A stretch of 64,000 bases of DNA from Caballeronia grimmiae (GTDB lineage Bacteria; Pseudomonadota; Gammaproteobacteria; Burkholderiales; Burkholderiaceae). Below the pieces are notes generated by a model. The model did no database searches, was not told where the DNA came from, and saw nothing but the letters and a program-made list of their open reading frames with translations. Of the stretch, positions 51,632 through 60,524 are shown piece by piece (the stretch's first letter is position 1; each line of letters begins with the position of its first letter). The position numbers were made by a program, and so were the translations under genes. The DNA is taken from NCBI RefSeq assembly GCF_000698555.1, contig NZ_JFHE01000007.1:62001-126000 (forward strand), read 5' to 3'.

Positions 51632-54288
51632 TCTTCAATTCCTCTTAGGTTGTCGTGTCGCTGGCTCGCGCGCAGCTTTGCCCGCTCCGCCGCGCGCACC
51701 TTGCGCGGCTTGCCCATCAGCACCGGCTGAAAGACCACCGCGCCAATCAGCGTGCAGAAGAGCGACAGCGCGAGCAGCCGTCCCATGCTGGACGTGCCGG
51801 GGTGATGCGAGAACCAGAGACTGCCGAACGCGGTGGCGGTGGTCGCCGCGCTGAACATCACGGCGTGCGTGAGGCTCGATTGCAGCAGGCGCGTCTGCCC
51901 CGACCGCCACGCCATCACGAAGTAAATCTTGAACGCGACGCCGACGCCCAGCATCAACGGCAACGCGATGATGTTCGCGAAGTTGAGCGGCATGCGGAAC
52001 ACGACGCACAACTCCAGCGTCACGACGGCCGAGACGAGCAACGGTACCAAAGTTCGCAAAACATCGCCGAAACGGCGAAGGGCGATCCACAGCAGCACGG
52101 TGATCGCGATGAGCGAATAGAGCGCGGCATGCTCGAACGCCTTGATGATGACCTCCGCCGAATGACGCACGGAGATCGGCCCGCCGATCGCGTTCGGCTC
52201 CGCCTTGACCACGGCATCGGCGAAACGGGCGAGCAGGGTGTCGTCGTTCCGGTCGACGCCGGGCGGGGCCTTCGGCGACACGTTGACGAGCGCCTGCCCG
52301 TTGGCCGTGACCCAGTTCTCGACCATCGAAGGCGGCAGCGTCTCGCGGGTGATCTCCGTCGGCTGCAGCAGCGCGCGCAGTTGCGCGAGCGCGAGACGCA
52401 GCGGCTCGGCCATCGCGTGCTCGGCGCGATCGCGGGCGGCGGCATCGGCCTGGGCGAGCCTGGCAAGCGTCTGCGACAAGTGCTTTGCTTCGGCGGCGCC
52501 CGCGCCGGGATGCTCGTCGGCGGCAAGCGATAGCTGGTTCGACACGCGCTTCAAGGTCGCGACGCGCACCGCGTCCGTTACGGGCGACGCGACCGGCTGA
52601 TCGAGCGCCGGCAGCAGTTGGTCGGCAGCGGCCTTGATCAGTGCGAGCTTCTTCGGCTGATCGGCCGGAATCAGCGACGACAGCGTCGTCGCGCGCTCGA
52701 CCTCCGGCAGTTTTTCGAGCTTCGCCGCGATGCGATCCGCCTCCGCGAGCGAAGGCGCGAGCACGGCGACATCGTTGACCGCGGCTTCGGGGGAATCCGC
52801 GAGCGAGATGAGCGTCGCCATCGATTCGGTATGCGGGTCCTTCAAATGCAGCGGATTGAAGTCGAAGCGCAGGTACGCGAGCAGCGGCAGCGCGCCGATC
52901 ACGATGACGAGCGTGCCGATCAGCACCGGCTTGCGATGCCGGTCGAGGAACTCATCGACGGGAGCCAGCAGCGGAAAGCCCGGCGCCTTGGCTTCGCCCG
53001 GCGGCGCGAAGACCTTGATCAGCGCGGGCAGCAGCGTCATGTTGGTCAGATACGCGACGAACATGCCGACGCCCGCAATCAGCCCGAGTTCCGACACGCC
53101 GCGATACGCGGTCGGCAGGAACGAGAAGAAGCTCGCAGCGGTGGCTGCGGCGGCCAGCGTGAGCGGCACTGCGACGTGCCGCGCCGTCTCGGCAAGCGAC
53201 ACATCGAGCCGCTTGTGCCGGTGCCGTTCCTCGCGATACTTCACGCCGAACTGAATCCCGAAGTCCACGCCCAGGCCGACGAACAGCACCATGAACGCGA
53301 CCGAGATCATGTTGAGCGCGTGAACCATCATGAGGCCGAGCGCGGCGGTGATCGACAAGCCGACGAACAGCGTGATGAACACGGCGAGAATCATGCGCTT
53401 CGAGCGCAGCGCGACCCACAGGATCATGAGCACGACGAGGAAAGTCAGCACGCCGTTGAGCACCGCGCCGTCCTGCACGGAGGCGAATTCCTCGTCCGCG
53501 AGCGGCTGCGCGCCAGTGAGATGCAGCGTCGCGCCATACTTCTTGTCGATGCCGATTCGCGCGGCCACCGCACGGATTTCATCGGACGTGCCGGCTGCGG
53601 CCTTCAGCGCGTTGAAGTCGAGTTCCGGCACCACGGTGACGAACGCACGTCCTGGCCCGCTCTTTTTCGACGGATCGGCGAGGTCGCGCCATGAGAACGC
53701 GGCCGGCTGACCGGCGAGCACGCGGTCGAGCACGTCGGCGCTGTGGCCGAGCAGACCGGCCATCTGGCCGAGATTGACCTGACCGAGCATCAGCGGCACA
53801 TTGAGCGTCGTGTTCAGCGTCTGCGCGAGGCCGGTGAGCGTCGGGTCGTGAGCGAGCGTATTGATGAGCGGCCGCGCCTGCACGAGTTGCTTCGTGACTT
53901 CCTCGACCTTGTTCGTGGGCAGATACAACAAGCCGTTGTGCTCGAAGAACGCGCCGCCCTCCGGTTCCGATACCTGCTTGAAACGCGCCGGTTCTTTTGC
54001 GAGCGCGGCGGCGAGTTCGCTTGCGGCTGCATCGGCGAATTCGCGGGCCGGCGCTTCGACGACGATCAGCAGCGTGGCGCCGCGCTGCGGAAACGCGGCC
54101 TCGATCGCCTTGCTGCGCGCGGCCCACTCGGGCTCGGTTTCGATCAGCTGGCTGACATCGGTGCTGATGCGAAAGTGGTGAACGACATAAATCGTGCTCA
54201 GAACGCCGAGCAGTATCGAAACGGCGATAATCCACGCCGGCCGGCGGATCGCGAGGGTGACAAAGCGAGTGATGTTGGACGTCAGCAT
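51628..54288 (-). CDS. hpnN: hopanoid transporter HpnN, RND/MMPL family
   Basis: This 886-residue inner-membrane RND protein has an N-terminal helix, a large periplasmic loop, a six-helix block at about 275-450 ([24 protein letters not shown]), a second periplasmic loop and a second block at about 720-870 ([29 protein letters not shown]). HpnN moves hopanoids to the outer membrane. The C-terminal basic tail ([17 protein letters not shown]) is cytoplasmic. It is divergent from hpnM and coupled to the mlaA-like gene. Confidence 0.92.
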   Translation of the reverse strand: MLTSNITRFVTLAIRRPAWIIAVSILLGVLSTIYVVHHFRISTDVSQLIETEPEWAARSKAIEAAFPQRGATLLIVVEAPAREFADAAASELAAALAKEPARFKQVSEPEGGAFFEHNGLLYLPTNKVEEVTKQLVQARPLINTLAHDPTLTGLAQTLNTTLNVPLMLGQVNLGQMAGLLGHSADVLDRVLAGQPAAFSWRDLADPSKKSGPGRAFVTVVPELDFNALKAAAGTSDEIRAVAARIGIDKKYGATLHLTGAQPLADEEFASVQDGAVLNGVLTFLVVLMILWVALRSKRMILAVFITLFVGLSITAALGLMMVHALNMISVAFMVLFVGLGVDFGIQFGVKYREERHRHKRLDVSLAETARHVAVPLTLAAAATAASFFSFLPTAYRGVSELGLIAGVGMFVAYLTNMTLLPALIKVFAPPGEAKAPGFPLLAPVDEFLDRHRKPVLIGTLVIVIGALPLLAYLRFDFNPLHLKDPHTESMATLISLADSPEAAVNDVAVLAPSLAEADRIAAKLEKLPEVERATTLSSLIPADQPKKLALIKAAADQLLPALDQPVASPVTDAVRVATLKRVSNQLSLAADEHPGAGAAEAKHLSQTLARLAQADAAARDRAEHAMAEPLRLALAQLRALLQPTEITRETLPPSMVENWVTANGQALVNVSPKAPPGVDRNDDTLLARFADAVVKAEPNAIGGPISVRHSAEVIIKAFEHAALYSLIAITVLLWIALRRFGDVLRTLVPLLVSAVVTLELCVVFRMPLNFANIIALPLMLGVGVAFKIYFVMAWRSGQTRLLQSSLTHAVMFSAATTATAFGSLWFSHHPGTSSMGRLLALSLFCTLIGAVVFQPVLMGKPRKVRAAERAKLRASQRHDNLRGIEE

Positions 54289-54537
54289 GAGACGCTACCT
54301 GGTGTGTCCTGTTATTTTCGGGCGCCGCATGGAGCGGGCCGCGTGATACGCGCTGCCGGGCTGGTGCGCCGCTTCTTGTTTCGGCGACCGAACCGCGAGT
54401 CCAACGACGACGATTGATGCCGCGCAAGTATACTGGTCGGGGCGGCGGTGAACTGTCGGCCTGCCGGTGTGTCGATATACTGGCTCGACGCCCTCGGAAA
54501 TCCGCGCCAACACACACTGAAATTAGAGAACGGTGCC

Positions 54538-55155
54538 ATGAAACGCTATCTGTCTGTCTGCTTCGCTTTTCTCGTCGCTGTCCTGTCGTTTTCGAACGCG
54601 GCGGTTGCACAATCGAACCCTGACGCCGTCGTGAAAAGCGCCGTCGAAGGCACCGTCAACGCAATGAAGGCCGACCCGCGAGCGCGCGGCGGCGACATGG
54701 CGAAGATCACCCAGCTCGTGGAAACGCGCTTTCTGCCCGCCACGGACTTCCAGCGCACCACGCGCATCGCATTGGGCAAGGCGTGGGCCACCGCCACGCC
54801 CGAACAGCAAAAACAGCTTTACGACCAGTTCCAGACGCTGCTCGTCAGGACTTACGCGGCCTCGCTTGCCCAGTTGCGCGATCAGGACGTGAAGTTCCGC
54901 TTCGATCCCCCGACCATCGACGCCGGCGCGAAAGACGCGGTCGTCGAATCGCATGTCGTTTCAACGGGCGGCGACAATCCCGTGCGGTATCGCTTGGGCA
55001 AGACCGCGCAGGGCTGGAAAATCTACGACATCGACATGATGGGCGCGTGGCTCATCCAGGTCTACCAGCAGCAGTTCGCCGGCCAGCTTCAGAAGGGCGG
55101 CGTGGACGGGCTGATCAAGTATCTGTCGGAGCACAATGCCCGTTCGGCGGGGTGA
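54538..55155 (+). CDS. hpnM: HpnM, MlaC/Ttg2D-like periplasmic lipid carrier
   Basis: This 205-residue protein has a signal peptide (MKRYLSVCFAFLVAVLSFSNAAVA) and a MlaC-type domain: MAKITQLVETRFLPATDFQRTTRIALGKAWATATPEQQKQLYDQFQTLLVRTYA, then GWKIYDIDMMGAWLIQVYQQQFAGQL. MlaC proteins ferry lipids across the periplasm. Position next to hpnN, transcribed divergently, identifies it as HpnM. ATG 54538 follows TTAGAGAACGG. Confidence 0.9.
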   Translation: MKRYLSVCFAFLVAVLSFSNAAVAQSNPDAVVKSAVEGTVNAMKADPRARGGDMAKITQLVETRFLPATDFQRTTRIALGKAWATATPEQQKQLYDQFQTLLVRTYAASLAQLRDQDVKFRFDPPTIDAGAKDAVVESHVVSTGGDNPVRYRLGKTAQGWKIYDIDMMGAWLIQVYQQQFAGQLQKGGVDGLIKYLSEHNARSAG

Positions 55156-55177
55156 TGTATGCCGCGCGTCAGGTTCG

Positions 55178-55816
55178 TCAGGTGCGCCGGTGCTCGACCG
55201 CGTACTTGATGAGTTCGGCCTGGCCGTCGATCGACAGCTTGCGCTTCAGGTTCAGCCGATGCGTCTCCACCGTACGCACCGATAACCCGTGCTGCTGTGC
55301 GATCTGCTTGCTCGACAAGCCCTGCGCGAGCGCATCGAGCACTTCGCATTCGCGGGGCGTCAGGCGGTCGAGCGGCGTTTGCATCGCCTGAGCCTGAATC
55401 ATGCGCGCCGCGAGCCCGGCCGAAAAGAACGTCTTGCCCGCGAGCACGGCGTCGATGGCCTGAATGATTTCAGCGGCGGGCGAATCCTTCAGCACATAGC
55501 CGCTCGCGCCGGCCCGCACTGCCTGCGTCACGTATTCGACGTTGTCGTGCATCGACAGCATCAGCACGCGGATCGCCGGAAAGCGTTCGTGAAAGCACGC
55601 GGCCAGTTCGATCCCGCTCATGCCCGCCATCCCGACGTCCATCAGAACGAGGTCGGGCCGGCTGGCCTCGTCGGCGGCGAGCGCGAGCGCCTCGTCGCCG
55701 TTGCCCGCTTCGCCGGTCACAACAACGTGCGATACAGCTTCGAGCCGTGCGCGCAGACCGTCGCGCACGAGCGGATGATCATCGACGATGACGATACGGG
55801 CGGGTTCAGAGTTCAT
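55178..55816 (-). CDS. LuxR/NarL-type response regulator
   Basis: This 212-residue regulator has a receiver at about 8-125 (IVDDHPLVRDGLRARL, acceptor Asp in VLMDVGMAGMSG, Lys in YVLKDSPA) and a LuxR helix-turn-helix at about 148-210 (LTPRECEVLDALAQGLSSKQIAQQHGLSVRTVETHRLNLKRKL). It overlaps the kinase gene by 11 bases. A palindrome in front of the divergent cstA gene is its probable binding site. ATG 55816 gives the family N-terminus. Confidence 0.93.
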   Translation of the reverse strand: MNSEPARIVIVDDHPLVRDGLRARLEAVSHVVVTGEAGNGDEALALAADEASRPDLVLMDVGMAGMSGIELAACFHERFPAIRVLMLSMHDNVEYVTQAVRAGASGYVLKDSPAAEIIQAIDAVLAGKTFFSAGLAARMIQAQAMQTPLDRLTPRECEVLDALAQGLSSKQIAQQHGLSVRTVETHRLNLKRKLSIDGQAELIKYAVEHRRT

Positions 55817-57233
55817 CGGAAAGTCCTGACAGGATGGAGGCGGCGAGCGGCAGCGGAACGGTCGCCGCGATCGCCGTGCGGCCGAGTTGCGACTGGATGG
55901 CGAGCGTGCCGCCGAGCGCGTCCAGCCGCTCGCGCATGTTGCGCAGGCCGAGGCCGCTCGCCGGGCCGTAGAGTGCGGGTTCGGCGTCGAAGCCGCGTCC
56001 GTTGTCGCTGACGACGAGGCGTACCGCGTTCGGCGCGATATCGAGCGCGACGCTCGCGCGGGTCGCATGCGCGTGACGCGCGATGTTAGTCAGCGCTTCC
56101 TGCGCGATGCGAAACAGCACCGTATTGACCGGATCGGGCAGCGCCGGGCGCGGCGCGAGGCTGGTTTTGCCGCGCGTCGTCGATTCGAAGCGCACTTCGA
56201 TGCCGTCCTGCCCGTCGAGTTCGCGGGCGAGCTGTTCCAGCGCGGCAGCGAGGCCGAGGTCGTCGAGCATCGCGGGGCGCAGCGCGTGCGAGATGCGGCG
56301 CACTTCGCGCAGCGTGCCTGACAGCCGCCCGAGCCCGGTAGCGAGCGCGGCCTCCGCAGCCGGTTCGCGCGCCTGTCCCCGTTCGAAGCGCGTCAGCGCT
56401 GATTCGAGCAGCAGTTTCACGGAAACGAGCATCTGGCTGATGCCGTCATGCAGTTCGCGCGACAGCCTCGCGCGTTCCTGCTCTTGCGACTCCACCACGC
56501 GCCGCGCGAGGCGCTTGAGCTTCGCGTCCGCGCTGCGATGCTCGCTGATGTTCAGCACCGCGCCGCACAGCGCGATCGCCCCAAGCGCCGCCAGCGCGAT
56601 GCCGCCGATCCACATGACCGTCCGGTCGATGTTCGCGGCCGCCTGCGCATCGATCCGCCCGAGCGTCGCTTCCACGTCCTCCAGATAAATGCCGGTGCCG
56701 ATCATCCAGCCCCAGCGTTCGAGCGGCACGACGTAGCCGAGCTTCGGCGCAAGCTGTCCGGTGGACGGCCGCCGCCACACGTAACGCACGTAGCCGCCGC
56801 CCTTCGACGCCTCGCGGATCAGCGTCTGGATGGTGAGCGCGCCGGACGGATCGCGCATCGTCCACAGATCGCGGCCGACGAGATCGGGCTGGCGCGGGTG
56901 CATCAGCGAGGTGCCCTGCATCGTGTAGACGAAAAAGTAGCCGTCCGGCCCGAAATCCAGCCGATGCAGCGCGTCGAGCGCGAGACGGCGGCGTTCTTCG
57001 TCGGTGAGCGAGCTGGCGGCGGGGGCGTCGTAGTAAGGCGCGATGGCGCTGCGCGCAAGTTCGACATAGTGCCGAAGCTCGATTTCCTTGCTCGACATGT
57101 AAGCGGACTGCAGCGTCGCGCGCTGCGCGTGCGCAAGCGTCGTCGCCTGATGACGCACGCCATACTCGATGCCGCCGATCGCCACCACGAACGGCACGAT
57201 CGCCAGCAGAAAAATCTTCGCTTTGAGGTTCAT
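55806..57233 (-). CDS. Cache-domain sensor histidine kinase (NarX/DegS type)
   Basis: This 475-residue kinase begins with a membrane helix (KIFLLAIVPFVVAIGGIEYGV), then a periplasmic single-Cache domain at about 40-200 (GPDGYFFVYTMQGTSLMHPRQPDLVGRDLWTMRDPSG), a second helix at about 206-228, and a HisKA_3 domain with the phosphoacceptor in ERARLSRELHDGISQMLV. An ATPase domain follows (QEALTNIARHAHATRA, SDNGRGF, GLGLRNMRERLDALGG). Cache domains of this type bind small carboxylates. The divergent gene cstA, a pyruvate/carbon-starvation transporter, suggests a pyruvate-like signal. Confidence 0.92.
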   Translation of the reverse strand: MNLKAKIFLLAIVPFVVAIGGIEYGVRHQATTLAHAQRATLQSAYMSSKEIELRHYVELARSAIAPYYDAPAASSLTDEERRRLALDALHRLDFGPDGYFFVYTMQGTSLMHPRQPDLVGRDLWTMRDPSGALTIQTLIREASKGGGYVRYVWRRPSTGQLAPKLGYVVPLERWGWMIGTGIYLEDVEATLGRIDAQAAANIDRTVMWIGGIALAALGAIALCGAVLNISEHRSADAKLKRLARRVVESQEQERARLSRELHDGISQMLVSVKLLLESALTRFERGQAREPAAEAALATGLGRLSGTLREVRRISHALRPAMLDDLGLAAALEQLARELDGQDGIEVRFESTTRGKTSLAPRPALPDPVNTVLFRIAQEALTNIARHAHATRASVALDIAPNAVRLVVSDNGRGFDAEPALYGPASGLGLRNMRERLDALGGTLAIQSQLGRTAIAATVPLPLAASILSGLSDEL

Positions 57234-57255
57234 GAAGCTGGAACGCTGGGTGCTT

Positions 57256-57286
57256 CTACGTAATCTTACGTAGGCGGCATACGTAG
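57256..57286. promoter_or_regulatory. TACGTA operator between the kinase and cstA
   Basis: CTACGTAA-TC-TTACGTAG (57256-57273) is a perfect 8-bp inverted repeat, and a third TACGTA half site lies at 57280-57285. NarL/LuxR-type regulators bind such sites. Both the kinase operon and cstA could be controlled from here. Confidence 0.65.
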
Positions 57287-57396
57287 TTGTCCGGTTGTAA
57301 GCGCCCGGACGAAGGCGAATACTACACGCCCGAAGCGTCCGACGGCTCATGCCGCGCGCGCGGACATCGAAGGGCAACTAAAAGACAGGAGACACC

Positions 57397-59481
57397 ATGA
57401 ATCGGGCTTCCGGATTCCTGGTCTGGATCGCGCTCGCGCTGCTGGGCGCGTTCGCATTCGGCACCATCGCGCTCGCGCACGGCGAGCGAATCAGCGCACT
57501 ATGGATCGTCATCGCGGCGGTCTGCGTTTATCTCATCGCGTATCGTTTCTACTCGCGCTTCATTGCGGGCACCGTCCTCAAACTCGACGGCTTGCGCATG
57601 ACGCCCGCGGTGCGTCACAACGACGGCCTTGACTACGTCCCGACCAACAAATACGTGCTGTTCGGCCACCATTTCGCGGCGATTGCTGGCGCAGGTCCGC
57701 TCGTCGGGCCCGTGCTGGCCGCGCAAATGGGCTACACGCCCGGCATGCTGTGGATTCTCGCGGGCGTGGTGTTCGCGGGCGCGGTGCAGGATTTCATCAT
57801 CCTGTTCATCTCGACGCGCCGCGACGGCCGCTCGCTCGGCGATCTCATCAAGATGGAACTGGGCACGGTGCCCGGCGTGATCGCGCTGTTCGGCGCGTTC
57901 CTCATCATGGTGATCATTCTCGCGGTGCTGGCGCTGATCGTCGTCAAGGCGCTGACGGGCTCGCCGTGGGGCACGTTCACCGTGGCGGCGACCATCCCGA
58001 TCGCGATCTTCATGGGCGTCTACACGCGCTTCCTGCGGCCGGGGCGCATCGGCGAAGTGTCGATCATCGGCTTCGTCGGGCTGATGCTGGCGATCGTCTA
58101 CGGCCAGCATGTCGCCGAATCGGCCACGCTCGCGCCGCTCTTCACGTTCACGGGCGTGCAGCTTACGTGGATTCTGATCGGCTACGGCTTCGTGGCGTCG
58201 GTGCTGCCGGTGTGGCTGCTGCTCGCGCCGCGCGACTATCTCTCGACGTTCCTCAAGATCGGCACGATTCTCGGCCTCGCGATCGGCATTCTGATCGTTG
58301 CGCCGGAACTGAAGATGCCTGCGCTGACGAAGTTCGTCGATGGCAGCGGCCCTGTCTGGGCGGGCAACCTGTTCCCGTTCCTTTTCATCACGATCGCGTG
58401 CGGCGCGGTGTCGGGCTTCCACGCGCTGATTTCGTCGGGCACGACGCCGAAGATGATCGACAACGAAGTCAACATGCGCCTGATCGGCTATGGCGCGATG
58501 CTGATGGAATCGTTCGTCGCGATCATGGCGCTGGTCGCGGCATGCGTGATCGAGCCGGGCGTCTACTTCGCGATGAACAGCCCGGCAGCGGTGCTTGGCA
58601 CGACGCCTGAAGCGGTCGCGCAGACGGTCACTTCGTGGGGCTTCGCGCTCACGCCCGACATGCTGACGTCGACGGCGAAGGCGGTCGGCGAGACGACCAT
58701 CGTCGCGCGTGCGGGCGGTGCGCCGACGCTGGCGGTCGGCATGGCGCAGATTCTCCATCAGGTGATCGGCGGCCCGGCGATGATGGCTTTCTGGTATCAC
58801 TTCGCGATTCTCTTCGAGGCGCTGTTCATCCTGACCGCCGTCGATGCAGGCACGCGCGCCGGCCGCTTCATGCTGCAGGATTTGCTGGGCACGTTCCATC
58901 CGGCGTTGCGCCGCACGGAGTCGCTGCCGGCGAATCTCATCGCAACCGGGCTGTGCGTCGCGGCCTGGGGCTACTTCCTGTATCAGGGCGTGGTCGATCC
59001 GTTCGGCGGCATCAACACGCTGTGGCCGCTCTTCGGCATCTCGAACCAGATGCTCGCGGGTATCGCGCTCATGCTCGGAACCGTGGTGCTGTTCAAGATG
59101 AAGCGCGAGCGTTTCGCGTGGGTCACGGTCGTGCCGACGGTGTGGCTGCTGATCTGCACGCTGACGGCCGGCTGGCAGAAGATTTTCGATGCAAATCCGA
59201 AGGTCGGCTTCCTCGCGCATGCGGCAAAGCTGCGCGATGCCGCCGACGCGGGCAAGGTGATGGCGCCGGCGAAGTCGCTGGCGGAGATGCAGCGCATCAT
59301 CGTGAACGACTACATCGATGCGGCGCTCGCCGGGCTGTTCATCTTCGTGGTGCTGAGCATTGCGGTGTATGGTGTGTTGTCGGTGCTCCGTGCGCGTCGC
59401 GAGGCGCGTCCGACGGTGCGCGAGACCCCGTTCGAGCCGATGCCGACGGGTGGCGCGGCGGCCGTGCGCTCGGGCCACTGA
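57397..59481 (+). CDS. cstA: carbon starvation protein CstA-type peptide/pyruvate transporter
   Basis: This 694-residue membrane protein has about 16-18 helices. Signatures are TNKYVLFGHHFAAIAGAGPLVGPVLAAQMGYTPGMLWILAGVVFAGAVQDF and ACGAVSGFHALISSGTTPKMI. CstA and BtsT take up pyruvate or peptides, with a proton. It has a strong AGGAG 6 bases before ATG 57397 and is followed by the small ybdD gene, as in other genomes. Control is likely through the adjacent Cache kinase/LuxR pair. Confidence 0.95.
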   Translation: MNRASGFLVWIALALLGAFAFGTIALAHGERISALWIVIAAVCVYLIAYRFYSRFIAGTVLKLDGLRMTPAVRHNDGLDYVPTNKYVLFGHHFAAIAGAGPLVGPVLAAQMGYTPGMLWILAGVVFAGAVQDFIILFISTRRDGRSLGDLIKMELGTVPGVIALFGAFLIMVIILAVLALIVVKALTGSPWGTFTVAATIPIAIFMGVYTRFLRPGRIGEVSIIGFVGLMLAIVYGQHVAESATLAPLFTFTGVQLTWILIGYGFVASVLPVWLLLAPRDYLSTFLKIGTILGLAIGILIVAPELKMPALTKFVDGSGPVWAGNLFPFLFITIACGAVSGFHALISSGTTPKMIDNEVNMRLIGYGAMLMESFVAIMALVAACVIEPGVYFAMNSPAAVLGTTPEAVAQTVTSWGFALTPDMLTSTAKAVGETTIVARAGGAPTLAVGMAQILHQVIGGPAMMAFWYHFAILFEALFILTAVDAGTRAGRFMLQDLLGTFHPALRRTESLPANLIATGLCVAAWGYFLYQGVVDPFGGINTLWPLFGISNQMLAGIALMLGTVVLFKMKRERFAWVTVVPTVWLLICTLTAGWQKIFDANPKVGFLAHAAKLRDAADAGKVMAPAKSLAEMQRIIVNDYIDAALAGLFIFVVLSIAVYGVLSVLRARREARPTVRETPFEPMPTGGAAAVRSGH

Positions 59482-59505
59482 TACTGCGAGGCACAGGAGG
59501 CGGCA

Positions 59506-59700
59506 ATGTTCAGCGATCTTCGGCAAGCGGGACGATACTTGGGCCAGGCCATGCGCCTGATGGTCGGCATGCCCGACTACGACGCGTACGTCACGCATAT
59601 GCAGAACACGCATCCGGATCAGCCGGTGATGACGTATGCGGAGTTCTTCCGCGAGCGTCAGGAAGCGCGGTATGGGTCGGGGGCGGGGAAGTGTTGTTGA
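59506..59700 (+). CDS. ybdD: YbdD/YjiX family small protein
   Basis: This 64-residue cytosolic protein has the family core [48 protein letters not shown]. It is encoded next to cstA/btsT genes in many bacteria and its partner role is unknown. AGGAGG lies 6 bases upstream. A terminator follows 24 bases after the stop. Confidence 0.9.
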   Translation: MFSDLRQAGRYLGQAMRLMVGMPDYDAYVTHMQNTHPDQPVMTYAEFFRERQEARYGSGAGKCC

Positions 59701-59724
59701 TCTAAGGTGCCTGGCAATTCTAAG

Positions 59725-59762
59725 AAGCGCGTCGGTGATGAGCCGGCGCGCTTTTTTTTTTT
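59725..59762 (+). terminator. factor-independent terminator of the cstA-ybdD operon
   Basis: AAGCGCGTCGG pairs with CCGGCGCGCTT around a TGATGAG loop with one wobble pair, followed by a run of eleven T residues. Confidence 0.9.
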
Positions 59763-59795
59763 GCGTTTGGCCTAGCCCATCCGGACGAGGGTAAA

Positions 59796-59817
59796 ATGAC
59801 TAGTTGCTCATGACTAG
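59796..59817. promoter_or_regulatory. direct-repeat operator of the toxin-antitoxin cassette
   Basis: ATGACTAG occurs at 59796-59803 and 59810-59817, 14 bases apart, immediately before the ribosome-binding site of the antitoxin. Phd-type antitoxins bind such repeats to repress their own operon. Confidence 0.55.
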
Positions 59818-59827
59818 GAGCGTTATC

Positions 59828-60064
59828 ATGGCTGTCAAGCGAGTTTCGAAATCGGAGTTCAAGGCCAAAGCGCTCGAATTCTTCCGGCTCGTGGAATCGA
59901 CAGGAGAACATATGATCGTGACGGACCATGGAAAACCGGTGCTTGAGATTCGGCGGTACGAGAATACGGCGCTGACACCGCTGGAGGAACTGCGTGGGAG
60001 CGTGCTGTTTTACGAGGATCCTCTCGCACCGGTCGCGCTGGAGGATTGGGAGCTGCTTCCATGA
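59828..60064 (+). CDS. Phd/YefM-family antitoxin
   Basis: This 78-residue antitoxin has the family N-terminal fold MAVKRVSKSEFKAKALEFFRLVESTGEHMIVTDHGKPVLEIRRY, a DNA-binding module, and a C-terminal acidic tail (PLAPVALEDWELLP) that should block the toxin. ATG 59828 has AGGAG 7 bases upstream; upstream in-frame ATGs lie inside the operator. Its stop overlaps the toxin start (ATGA). Confidence 0.9.
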   Translation: MAVKRVSKSEFKAKALEFFRLVESTGEHMIVTDHGKPVLEIRRYENTALTPLEELRGSVLFYEDPLAPVALEDWELLP

Positions 60065-60456
60065 TCGTGCTGGATACGCACGCGCTCGTGTGGTGGATCG
60101 GAGGAAAAGGACTGAGCAAGCCGGCGCGAGCCGCGATTGACCGGGAAGCGAAGGAGCACGGCGAAATCGTCGTCTCGACGATGACAGCGTGGGAAATCAT
60201 GCTGCTCATCAAGAAGGGACGTCTCCGTCTGGCCACGGATGTCGGCCGCTGGCTGGATAAGGTGAGCAGGATCGAAGGCGTGCAGTTCGCGCCCATCGAT
60301 CGTCACATCGCCCTGGCATCGGCTGATCTTCCTGGCAACTTCCATCAGGACCCGGCGGACCGGATGATCGTCGCAACGGCGCGCTCGTTATCGGCTTCGC
60401 TGGTGACGAAGGACGAGCAGATTCGAAGTTATGAGCACATCAAGACGATCTGGTAG
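60061..60456 (+). CDS. PIN-domain toxin (VapC-like ribonuclease)
   Basis: This 131-residue PIN protein carries the acidic catalytic set: D5 (LDTHALVWW), E45 (AWEIMLL), D97 and D100 (DPADRMIVATA). PIN toxins cleave tRNA or mRNA. Start overlap with the antitoxin and operator repeats upstream make a complete cassette. It lies between cstA-ybdD and hpnH and was probably inserted into the hopanoid region. Confidence 0.9.
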   Translation: MIVLDTHALVWWIGGKGLSKPARAAIDREAKEHGEIVVSTMTAWEIMLLIKKGRLRLATDVGRWLDKVSRIEGVQFAPIDRHIALASADLPGNFHQDPADRMIVATARSLSASLVTKDEQIRSYEHIKTIW

Positions 60457-60524
60457 CCGCCAGTAAAAAGGCGGATGCCTCGCAAGCCATCCGCCCTTCG
60501 CCCATCTCTAAACCGAAGCAAGCC

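Noticed and set aside
57499..59613. 704-codon open frame on the minus strand over cstA
   Set aside because: It is the antisense shadow of cstA: Arg/His/Asp-rich, no domains, and caused by high GC at third codon positions.
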